Assembly: GCA_020216575.1 (NCBI GenBank)
Contig: JAIUYC010000065.1
Coordinates: forward strand, 1 to 9,998
Direction: 5' to 3'
DNA: 9,998 nt
Origin: Coleofasciculus sp. S288
Lineage (GTDB): Bacteria > Cyanobacteriota > Cyanobacteriia > Cyanobacteriales > Coleofasciculaceae
Shown: piece by piece, positions 1 through 6,620 of the stretch
Numbering within the stretch: position 1 is the stretch's first letter
Layout: every line of letters starts with the position of its first letter
Program-made: the position numbers and the translations under genes
Notes under the pieces: generated by a model
What the model was told of the DNA's origin: nothing
Databases searched by the model: none
Seen by the model: only the letters and a program-made list of their open reading frames with translations

Positions 1-3000
1 GATCGAGTGTTTGTTGTGGCAACCGCTCGATTTGCTTGATTTCCGGTTCAACATTCAGCAGTGGCAACCGAACCGTAAAGGTGGCTCCTAGTCCTTCACC
101 AGGACTGTCAGCCTTTATAGTACCACCATGAGCCTCAACCAACTGACGAACAATTGCCAACCCCAGCCCTAATCCCCCATACTTGCGAGAGATCGAGCCA
201 TCTTCCTGCCGGAACGATTCAAAGATGTGGGGAAGAAAGTCTGGGTTGATGCCTTTGCCAGTGTCTGTTACCGTAATTTCTGCCTGATTGCCGATTTGTT
301 CGAGTGTGATATTGACTTGCCCATGATTGGGAGTGAACTTGATGGCGTTGGATAACAAGTTCCAGACAATCTGCTGAAGGCGAGCGGCATCACCCGATAC
401 TTGCCCGATATTGGGTAATCTGGGATGAAGCGAGATAGATTTAGCGACAGCTGTCGTTCTGACCGTATCAATCGCGGCTTCAATGACCAAGGATAGATTA
501 ACGGAGGTTGTATTCAAGCTCAGCTTGCCGCGCAAAATTTTGGTAACATCGAGCAGGTCATCAATGAGTTGAGTCTGTAATTTGGCATTCCGCTCAATAG
601 TAGCAAGGGCTTCAGCTACTTTTGTTGGATTCAATTGACGAGTTTGTAACAACTTTGTCCAGCCCAGGATCGGGTTCAGCGGCGATCGCAATTCGTGGGA
701 CAGGATAGCCAAAAATTCATCCTTGACGCGGTTAGCTCGTTCAGCGGCTTCTCGTGCGGCTTGCTCTTGCTCGAGGAGTTGCTCTCGTTCGGCTTCAGCT
801 TGTTTTTGCTTTGTGATGTCCAACACGGTGCCAATGAAGCGTAGCGGATTTCCGGCTGCATCAAAATAAACTTGCCCTTTTGCCGCAATCCAGCGTTCAA
901 TACCGTCCTGAATGCCAATCGTGCGATATTCCACGTCATAGCTACCGCCGCTGGCTGGGTTAAGAGACTCTTGCACCACCTGTTTCAGTCGTTCGCGATC
1001 GTCGGGATGTACTCCCTCAAGAAAAACCTCAAGGCTGGTTTCTGCTTCGGGGGGTAACCCAAACATGGCTTTGCAACCCTCATCCCAAGTTAGTTTGTTG
1101 GTGATGAGGTTCCAGTCCCAAGTGCCTAACTGAGCCGATTCGATTGCCATGCGGAGACGGTCTTCACTCTGGCGCAAGGCTTCTTCTGCAAGTTTGCGAT
1201 CGCGTAAATCGAGAATGAACGCTACCGACTCTTCTCTGGCTTCTCCAACCAGACTATAGCCAATCAGAATCGGAACTCGGCTACCATCCTTACAAATGTA
1301 TTCCTTCTCGTAAGGGGTACAGGCACCGTTTGCCCGTGCCTCTGCAATTGCCTGTTCATCGAGCGGCAGGTACTCTGGGGGCGTAATATCGATCCAGCGG
1401 AGCCTACCTTTACGTAGGTCTTCTCGCGTATAGCCGACTATTCTCAATAGCTCATCGTTGGCTTCATGAATGTTCCCGTAAATGTCACCGTGAAGAATGC
1501 CAACCACATTAGCGTCCACAAATCCTTGCAGTCGCGCTTCCTTGACTGCGATTGCTGCTTCTACCTGTTTGCGATCGGTGATATCAATTGAGATTCCGAT
1601 CGCCCGTTTGGGCTGTCCGTCGGAATCGTAGAAGATTTGACTCAGGGAAGCAAACCATCGGATTCCCTGAGTTGGATGAGAGATGCGAAACTCAAAGTTG
1701 AGGTGGGTTCGCCGCTGCTGCAATGCTTCCCGTATCGCTCGATCTGCGGTTGCTCGATCAGCTTCTAAGATGGTTGCTAACCAGTTTTCGTAAGTCGATG
1801 GGATTGTCGGATCGAGCCCATATAGGGTGTAGTATTCTTTTGACCAAAATACACTGCCTGCTGCCATATCCCAATCCCAGGTTCCAATTTTGGCAGCTAA
1901 TTGAGCCACATTTAAGCGTTCCTCACTTTCCCGTAGCGCCTCCTCTGCCTGTTTGCGATGGCTAATATCGACAGCCGCGCAGGTAATCCCGATAATGGCA
2001 TTTTGACTGTCTCGGATGGGGTCGATCGTCAAATCGTAGTAAGCGGTTTGTCCATCCTTCGTGACCTTGACCTCTTCCCGTAAGCCCATGCTCGTGTTTA
2101 GCACCTGCTGTTTCAGTTGGGTCAAACGGGCAGCAGTATCTGGGGACGCTAAATCTTCATCTCGCTGACCAATCACCTCCTCCACCGAATAGTTCTGAGT
2201 AGGGTTGTAAATCCAGGTGTAGCGGAGATCGAGATCCTGGTTGAAGAGCGTGATAGGCGCACTTTTGAGGGCAATATTGAGTCGTTCAGTTGTCTGTTGC
2301 AAGGCAATTTCGGTTTGCCGCAGATCGGTGATGTCGGTATTAGTGCCAAACCACCGCAATACCCTGTCCTGTTCATCCCGAATCGGAATGGCGCGGGAGA
2401 GAAACCAGCGATACTGTCCATCTTTACCGCGTAGGAGGAAGGTATCCTCCCAAGTTTCCCCTGTTTCAATACAGTGACGAAATTTCTTGACCACACCCTC
2501 GACATGCTCTGGGTGATGCACTTTCTGCCAACCCCAGCCTTCCATGTCTTCCAGAGTAGTGCCCGTGTAGTCAAACCAACGCTGGTTGTACCAAAAGATC
2601 CACCCCTGTTCATCTGCCATCCAGGCCAGTTGGGAAATATTATCTGCTAGGTAGCGGTAACGTTCTTCACTATCTTGCAGGGCTTCCTCGGCTTGCTTTT
2701 GCTGAGTTAAGTCAACGGCAAACGCCACATGTTCATCAGTATTATCCATCCACTGCATGGCGCTGATCCAGATGGGAATCCGCGTTCCATCTGTGCGAAG
2801 CAGTTCTTTCTCTTCCGGTGGGAGAAAACCTTGTTGTTGCAATTGTGCCATTACCTGCTCAGTTCGCTCGGCATCCTCCGGCAGGGCAAAGTCACGCCAG
2901 TTCATGCCCCTTTGTTCAAACTCTTCTCGCGTTAGCCCGTGAAGGCGTAGCATGGTATCGTTGATGACCCTCACTTCGCCGTTTTCTGAGCCGATGCCAA

Positions 3001-3874
3001 TACCAATAGGAGCCGTATCAATCAGCCGTTGGAGTCGGTTCTGCTGCTGTCGCAGGTCTGTTGCCCTTTGGCTCAACTCCAACTCTAGACGTTTGCGATC
3101 GGTAATATCGCGCCAGGACGCGACAAAGCCATCATTTAACTTGGTAGCCCGAATATCAAATGCCCGAATCAGCCGCTGTCCACTATAGGTGTCATCGTAA
3201 ATCAACGAGTCCTTGATTAACGGTTCTCCAGTTTCAACCAATCGACAATACTCGTTAAATAGCCCCGATTCTCGATGGGCAGGCAGCACCTCGCATAGCC
3301 CTCGACCAATCTGCATCTGTTTGGGCATCCGGTTGTTTTCACACGCCGCCCCGTTAAGGTAATCAATCCGAAAGTCCACAATCTGCCCCGACTCATCCCG
3401 CATGGACGAGAAGATGCCAAAGCAGTCCAGCATATTCTCAACAGATGTTTGAAACTGCTCTTGGCGGCGTTGGAGTTCTCGCCGCAACTCCGCATTTTCG
3501 ATCGCACTCCGCATTGCTAACCGTAGGTCGTCTGGGGTCATCCGGTCTTTGACCAGATAATCTACCGCTCCATTTTTGAAAGCCTGCACTGCAATCTCTG
3601 CGTCTTTGCTGTCAATCACCACGATTGGCGGGCAGCGTTCACCCATCTGTTCCTTCAGTTGCCTGAGTACATCAAAGCTACCGGAATAGGGAGAATCGAG
3701 TTCTAAGAGGATGCCGTCAACCTGCTGCGATCGAGACAGTTCCAGAATTTGGGTGTCATATCGCTGTGTGAGAATCTTGTAGACAAAACTCCCATCTTGC
3801 TGCAACTGATGCCCATAATCGCGATCGCTCTCATCAGAATCGGCAATGACAAGAACAGTCCGGTGAGTTGACAT
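1..3874 (-). CDS. Multi-PAS hybrid sensor histidine kinase with N-terminal receiver-like domain (C-terminus cut by window)
   Basis: The frame is open from the ATG at 3874 to the left edge (about 1291 codons, no stop), so the 3' end is missing. Domains by residue: receiver-like about 5-125; about seven PAS/PAC units near 140-258, 280-395, 402-525, 527-646, 648-773, 777-900 and 902-1027, most ending in a D(I/L)(T/S/R)xxK linker; HisKA with SHELRSPLNP and phospho-accepting His1060; HATPase with N-box Asn1176, DTGKGI from Asp1204 and the G2 box GGLGLGLAIV. The kinase should autophosphorylate His1060 in response to PAS-sensed signals (redox, light or small ligands; not decidable here). No transmembrane segment is evident, so it is probably cytoplasmic. 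In the receiver, Asp12 and Lys109 remain but Glu58 sits at the usual phospho-Asp position. A C-terminal receiver beyond the window is possible. The start is chosen because it gives the complete receiver; upstream the frame hits a TAA inside the repeat at 3929-4021. No clear Shine-Dalgarno is visible. Confidence 0.95.
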   Translation of the reverse strand, partial: MSTHRTVLVIADSDESDRDYGHQLQQDGSFVYKILTQRYDTQILELSRSQQVDGILLELDSPYSGSFDVLRQLKEQMGERCPPIVVIDSKDAEIAVQAFKNGAVDYLVKDRMTPDDLRLAMRSAIENAELRRELQRRQEQFQTSVENMLDCFGIFSSMRDESGQIVDFRIDYLNGAACENNRMPKQMQIGRGLCEVLPAHRESGLFNEYCRLVETGEPLIKDSLIYDDTYSGQRLIRAFDIRATKLNDGFVASWRDITDRKRLELELSQRATDLRQQQNRLQRLIDTAPIGIGIGSENGEVRVINDTMLRLHGLTREEFEQRGMNWRDFALPEDAERTEQVMAQLQQQGFLPPEEKELLRTDGTRIPIWISAMQWMDNTDEHVAFAVDLTQQKQAEEALQDSEERYRYLADNISQLAWMADEQGWIFWYNQRWFDYTGTTLEDMEGWGWQKVHHPEHVEGVVKKFRHCIETGETWEDTFLLRGKDGQYRWFLSRAIPIRDEQDRVLRWFGTNTDITDLRQTEIALQQTTERLNIALKSAPITLFNQDLDLRYTWIYNPTQNYSVEEVIGQRDEDLASPDTAARLTQLKQQVLNTSMGLREEVKVTKDGQTAYYDLTIDPIRDSQNAIIGITCAAVDISHRKQAEEALRESEERLNVAQLAAKIGTWDWDMAAGSVFWSKEYYTLYGLDPTIPSTYENWLATILEADRATADRAIREALQQRRTHLNFEFRISHPTQGIRWFASLSQIFYDSDGQPKRAIGISIDITDRKQVEAAIAVKEARLQGFVDANVVGILHGDIYGNIHEANDELLRIVGYTREDLRKGRLRWIDITPPEYLPLDEQAIAEARANGACTPYEKEYICKDGSRVPILIGYSLVGEAREESVAFILDLRDRKLAEEALRQSEDRLRMAIESAQLGTWDWNLITNKLTWDEGCKAMFGLPPEAETSLEVFLEGVHPDDRERLKQVVQESLNPASGGSYDVEYRTIGIQDGIERWIAAKGQVYFDAAGNPLRFIGTVLDITKQKQAEAEREQLLEQEQAAREAAERANRVKDEFLAILSHELRSPLNPILGWTKLLQTRQLNPTKVAEALATIERNAKLQTQLIDDLLDVTKILRGKLSLNTTSVNLSLVIEAAIDTVRTTAVAKSISLHPRLPNIGQVSGDAARLQQIVWNLLSNAIKFTPNHGQVNITLEQIGNQAEITVTDTGKGINPDFLPHIFESFRQEDGSISRKYGGLGLGLAIVRQLVEAHGGTIKADSPGEGLGATFTVRLPLLNVEPEIKQIERLPQQTLD

Positions 3875-3928
3875 ACTTGAGACCCAATCCGCAGAGTTTT
3901 CAAGAAACCAGTCGATATATAAAGAGTA

Positions 3929-4021
3929 TAGGACTTACGCACAAACACCACATCTGGTAGGGGCATGGCATGCCATGCCCCTACAATTGATGCTTGAGAG
4001 ACTTTCTTTGCGTAAGTCCTA
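3929..4021 (-). mobile_element. MITE-like inverted-repeat element, copy 1
   Basis: A 93-bp element with 13-bp perfect terminal inverted repeats, TAGGACTTACGCA at 3929-3941 and its complement at 4009-4021. It encodes no transposase. The 5-bp direct repeat GAGTA flanks it on both sides (3924-3928 and 4022-4026), a candidate target duplication. Read on the minus strand it is clearly related to the element at 5536-5627: the first 24 bases from AGGACTTACGCA are identical, as are the TTGTAGGG and CCCTACCAGAT blocks and the last 14 bases. It lies in the spacer between the TIGR02588-like gene and the kinase gene, 54 bp from the kinase start, so on the minus strand it would be transcribed if the genes are co-transcribed. 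The transposon family is not determined. Confidence 0.8.
3957..3984. repeat. Perfect 28-bp palindrome inside element copy 1
   Basis: The two 14-base halves (beginning GTAGGGGCATGGCA) are exact reverse complements with no spacer. The GC-rich stem could form a hairpin in RNA or a cruciform in DNA. It lacks a following T-run on either strand, so it is not a classic intrinsic terminator. The matching position of the other element copy has a different, shorter stem (5573-5580 with 5592-5599). Confidence 0.85.
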
Positions 4022-4083
4022 GAGTAGTTCAGTCAGCCTTGAGATAGTGTCAGCTTGGTTGCCGATCGGTCAGGTACTTCTCC

Positions 4084-4497
4084 CTAGGGAAGCTTGTAAC
4101 TCGCAACCCGAATGCTTAGTTCTCCCTGGCGGGGATCGCGGCTAAATACAAACGCACCTTCCTGTGTTTCATCACTAGCGAGAAAGTCTATTTGCTGTTC
4201 GCCAGACTCCTCAACCTCACCGTTAATGCTGAGTTCTGCAATCACCTGAACTGACTCAGCCGTCTCACCACCCGTGTTGGTAACCGAAAAAGGAACATAA
4301 AACTGCCCGGGTGCTTGGCGAATCTCATCTTGGCGTGTTACGGACAGCACGGGGGGTTCATTCTTCTGTGTTAGCCACTCATAAAACACCAGTCCAACAA
4401 TACTAACCAAGATAGAGAGGGCAATACCAAAAGCCGTCCACTCAGCCGATGAGCGAGGTTTTTGTTCAACTTGTGGGGATGTATCCGTGTCATTCAT
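4084..4497 (-). CDS. TIGR02588-like single-pass membrane protein of unknown function
   Basis: A 137-residue protein: a short cytoplasmic-type N-terminus with many polar residues, one hydrophobic segment at about 21-41, then a domain of about 95 residues rich in alternating hydrophobic/polar strands (FYVPFSVTNTGGETAESVQV, about 67-86), resembling an Ig-like or CARDB-type beta fold. The likely topology puts this domain outside the cytoplasmic membrane. Its start overlaps the stop of the preceding gene in an ATGA (4494-4497), implying translational coupling. Size, topology and the adjacent multi-pass protein match the described TIGR02587/TIGR02588 two-gene unit, reported from cyanobacteria and rhizobia, with no known function. 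The family call is from recall of length, topology and pairing, not from a profile search. The stop is TAG at 4084-4086. Confidence 0.85.
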   Translation of the reverse strand: MNDTDTSPQVEQKPRSSAEWTAFGIALSILVSIVGLVFYEWLTQKNEPPVLSVTRQDEIRQAPGQFYVPFSVTNTGGETAESVQVIAELSINGEVEESGEQQIDFLASDETQEGAFVFSRDPRQGELSIRVASYKLP

Positions 4498-5396
4498 AGG
4501 GCAATCCGTCCTGCTGCACCGCCGATACTAGCGGGCAATCCTAGTAAGATGGTGTAGTTCAACCACAACGTCCACGGGTCATTAAACGTCAGCCGGCTGA
4601 AAAAAAGCAACATAAACGCAGCGGCAAAAAGTGATACTAGATAGGATGCGACCGTCTCGCTAATCGGGCGCTGGAAGATTCCCTGCTGCTGTCGGCGCTT
4701 TTTCTGAGTGGTAAAGCCAGCCTGGAAAACGATGCCGTAGGAAATTAAAAGCGATGCAGCGATAATTGTTAAAAGCAACGGCGGCGATACTGATGCGTCG
4801 AGCATTGGGATTTCGTCAGTTGGGGCAATATTGAAGGCAATAATCATCGCACCAATTAACGTGGCACCAATATCGGCGAGCGTTTCGTTGAGGTTTGATT
4901 TGCCTGCCCTGTTTTTGCGACCCTCTTGGTTGCGTGCATCTTGATTATTTGAGGAAGACCAGCGATCGCCACTTAAAAGTGTACGGGCTAACGCACCACC
5001 CAGTGAAAAAGGCACGCTTTCCAGAATGATCTTTCCCAAAGCTTCATTCCATGGCGTTCCTAGGTGAATTTCTCCCAACAAAATCAATATGAGGGTTGTG
5101 CAGATGATGCCAATCGCCAAGAGTTCGACACTATCCATCAACGTATCGAGGAACTGCTGGCTTTGAGTTTTGCGAAAGCCCTCTGTGCGATTGAGCAGGA
5201 AAACAACGACAAAGGTAATAGCAAGGATACCCAGCATTATGGGAGGAGATATCTGAGAGCCAATCCACCATACTTCCATGGTGTATAGCAGCGGAATCCC
5301 AAATAAGAAGCCTCCTGACGCACCACGGATGATGTCATCAAATTCATTTGACCAGGAGTTAGAACGATGATGTTTTTTTTGAGCGCGTTTTGCCAT
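4494..5396 (-). CDS. TIGR02587/DUF2391-like polytopic membrane protein
   Basis: A 300-residue integral membrane protein. A basic, His/Lys-rich N-terminus (MAKRAQKKHH) is followed by hydrophobic segments near 29-50, 53-69, 87-108, 126-142, 173-192, 205-227, 249-269 and 277-298, about seven or eight spans. A polar Asn/Arg-rich loop lies at about 144-170 and a basic loop at 230-240 (QKKRRQQQG). Several spans hold small-residue runs (GGALARTLLSG, GGAAGRIAL), typical of tightly packed helices. It matches the topology and partner of TIGR02587 (DUF2391), whose role is unknown; transport or signalling cannot be told from the sequence. It is first in a two-gene unit and overlaps its partner by 4 bp. 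The start at 5396 gives the basic N-terminus directly before the first span; no strong Shine-Dalgarno is seen. The unit is flanked by two inverted copies of a small repeat element. Confidence 0.88.
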   Translation of the reverse strand: MAKRAQKKHHRSNSWSNEFDDIIRGASGGFLFGIPLLYTMEVWWIGSQISPPIMLGILAITFVVVFLLNRTEGFRKTQSQQFLDTLMDSVELLAIGIICTTLILILLGEIHLGTPWNEALGKIILESVPFSLGGALARTLLSGDRWSSSNNQDARNQEGRKNRAGKSNLNETLADIGATLIGAMIIAFNIAPTDEIPMLDASVSPPLLLTIIAASLLISYGIVFQAGFTTQKKRRQQQGIFQRPISETVASYLVSLFAAAFMLLFFSRLTFNDPWTLWLNYTILLGLPASIGGAAGRIAL

Positions 5397-5490
5397 GAGC
5401 AGAAAATCTGTAGACTACCGCGCCCAAGCTTTTACAGGAAAAGTCTTCTAGCAACGGTATCGGTAGAGCTAGTGCCGCTCCCTTGGAAGT

Positions 5491-5520
5491 CAGGCATTCA
5501 AAAGTCAGGCATTCAAAAGT
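5491..5520. repeat. Tandem duplication of a 15-bp unit
   Basis: The unit CAGGCATTCAAAAGT occurs twice head to tail with no mismatch (5491-5505 and 5506-5520), preceded by AAGT, the end of a third unit. It lies 16 bp before the MITE-like element at 5536 and upstream of the TIGR02587-like gene. Replication slippage is the simplest origin; there are too few units for CRISPR. Confidence 0.85.
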
Positions 5521-5535
5521 CCTTGAGTGTAAGGT

Positions 5536-5627
5536 CAGGACTTACGCAAAGAAAGTCTCTAAATCGCTAGTTGTAGGGACTTTGGTATCGTGTCCCTACC
5601 AGATTTAGCGTCTGTGCGTAAGTCCTG
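5536..5627 (+). mobile_element. MITE-like inverted-repeat element, copy 2
   Basis: A 92-bp element with perfect terminal inverted repeats CAGGACTTACGCA (5536-5548) and its complement (5615-5627). The pairing extends one base further outward, because T at 5535 matches A at 5628. It is in opposite orientation to copy 1 at 3929-4021. Inner stems are visible: CTAAATC (5559-5565) with GATTTAG (5602-5608), and GTAGGGAC (5573-5580) with GTCCCTAC (5592-5599) around an 11-base loop, so the element could fold into one long interrupted hairpin. A weak flanking direct repeat AGGT (5532-5535 and 5628-5631) may be a target duplication, but its length differs from that at copy 1. There is no coding capacity. 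It sits between the 229-residue protein gene and the TIGR02587-like gene. Confidence 0.8.
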
Positions 5628-5733
5628 AGGTTTTCAATCGTCTGTTCGCTGGTGGATTATTTCTGCCAGCCTGCACTAGTGAGTATCAAATCAGCAGCAA
5701 CATTGTATTTTTGCATACAGTGAGTCTCCACTC

Positions 5734-6423
5734 TCAACTACCCAGCGGCACATTCTTGAATGGTTCTGTCTCGGGAATGTGAAGATCGATCGCGTTAACT
5801 CCTTGTGGTACATGGAGCTGAACATAGGCATCCGTTGAACTATTTGGAGACATCAAGAACAAAGCCACGCTTCCTGTTGAAGGATTAGCATCCCGATCTG
5901 AACCGTAGGTTTCGCCAGTTTCAGGATTCCCGGCGGTTGTTCTACCCATATAGATCGTATCCAGTGCCGATAGCTCCTGTGTCGCTAAGCGGCGGATACG
6001 CACTCGCACGTCTACAAAATCCCGCTTCCCCGTCTCTGGATTTTGAATCCGCTTCACAGAGAGCAACTCTACCCGTGCTTTATTTTGATAGGCAGGTTGC
6101 ACAAACTGACCGGGTTGAATCTCTTGATTGTTGAGGGCTGATGTCGTTGTTTCAGGCTTTTGGGAGACACTAACTTCTAGGGGAGGCTCGATGCGAGCAG
6201 GGCTGTCACTCTTAGCCACGGGGTTCGGGGTTTGCTGGGATGTTGAAGGGTTGAGAGCGATCGCAGAACGGTCTTCTGAATTCCTGGTTGTGTTGAGTGT
6301 CTGTCGCATTGCCAATACTTGGTGAACTGTATAGCCGCTCAGAAGCAATGCCCAAGTCGAGAGGACAAAGGCAATACCGGATAAAACAGAGCTTGTAGCA
6401 CGACCCTGAGTTCGTCGTTCCAT
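5734..6423 (-). CDS. Membrane-anchored protein of unknown function
   Basis: A 229-residue protein not firmly recognised. A basic N-terminus (MERRTQGR) and one hydrophobic segment at about 13-36 give a signal-anchor, N-in/C-out by the positive-inside rule. Residues about 45-105 form a Ser/Thr/Pro/Gln-rich low-complexity linker. From about 107 to 215 there is a beta-rich domain (ARVELLSVKRIQNPETGKRD, about 116-135; VRVRIRR 139-145), loosely like the Ig-like DUF4352 or telokin-like group; this is a guess from pattern. There is no Cys, hence no lipobox. It is divergent from the dacB-type gene across a 197-bp intergenic region, so the two may share control sequences. The layout (one anchor plus an outer beta domain) resembles the TIGR02588-like protein downstream, without obvious sequence similarity. 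TATAGGA lies directly before the ATG, unusually close for a ribosome-binding site. Confidence 0.85.
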   Translation of the reverse strand: MERRTQGRATSSVLSGIAFVLSTWALLLSGYTVHQVLAMRQTLNTTRNSEDRSAIALNPSTSQQTPNPVAKSDSPARIEPPLEVSVSQKPETTTSALNNQEIQPGQFVQPAYQNKARVELLSVKRIQNPETGKRDFVDVRVRIRRLATQELSALDTIYMGRTTAGNPETGETYGSDRDANPSTGSVALFLMSPNSSTDAYVQLHVPQGVNAIDLHIPETEPFKNVPLGS

Positions 6424-6620
6424 TCCTATAACCCCAAAATTTTGAGCGTTAATCCTTTCGGCAGAGACTCTATCAAAACTAGCTCTTCTTGGCTACTCTG
6501 TGGTGCAGAAAGTAGTGATTTTCAGCTTTTTAAATTTCTCTAGTTATCGATGAAGCAAATAATATTTTTTATGGTTTAATCACTCTTAAGATAGATGACT
6601 TTTTTAATATTAATTAATCT
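6424..6620. promoter_or_regulatory. Divergent intergenic region between the 229-residue protein gene and the dacB-type gene
   Basis: A 197-bp spacer from which both neighbours are transcribed outward, so it must hold at least two promoters. The half next to the plus-strand gene is very AT-rich (6525-6620), with runs such as TAATATTTTTTATGG and TTAATATTAATTAAT. No convincing -35/-10 pair or operator palindrome could be assigned by eye. Confidence 0.5.

Noticed and set aside
268..3507. Many 60-146 codon ORFs on both strands inside the kinase gene
   Set aside because: All lie in other frames of one continuous coding frame with clear PAS and kinase motifs.
3703..3966. 87-codon minus-strand ORF starting inside the repeat element
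   Set aside because: It overlaps the receiver domain in another frame and has no recognisable fold; the receiver frame is strongly supported.
3957..3984. Intrinsic terminator of the TIGR02588-like gene
   Set aside because: The hairpin is strong but no T-run follows on the minus strand, and it is explained as part of the mobile element.
5491..5520. Possible CRISPR array
   Set aside because: Only two 15-bp units in direct contact without spacers.
3929..5627. Composite transposon carrying the gene pair
   Set aside because: Neither element encodes a transposase and each has its own candidate flanking duplication, which favours two independent insertions; kept only as a question in the findings.
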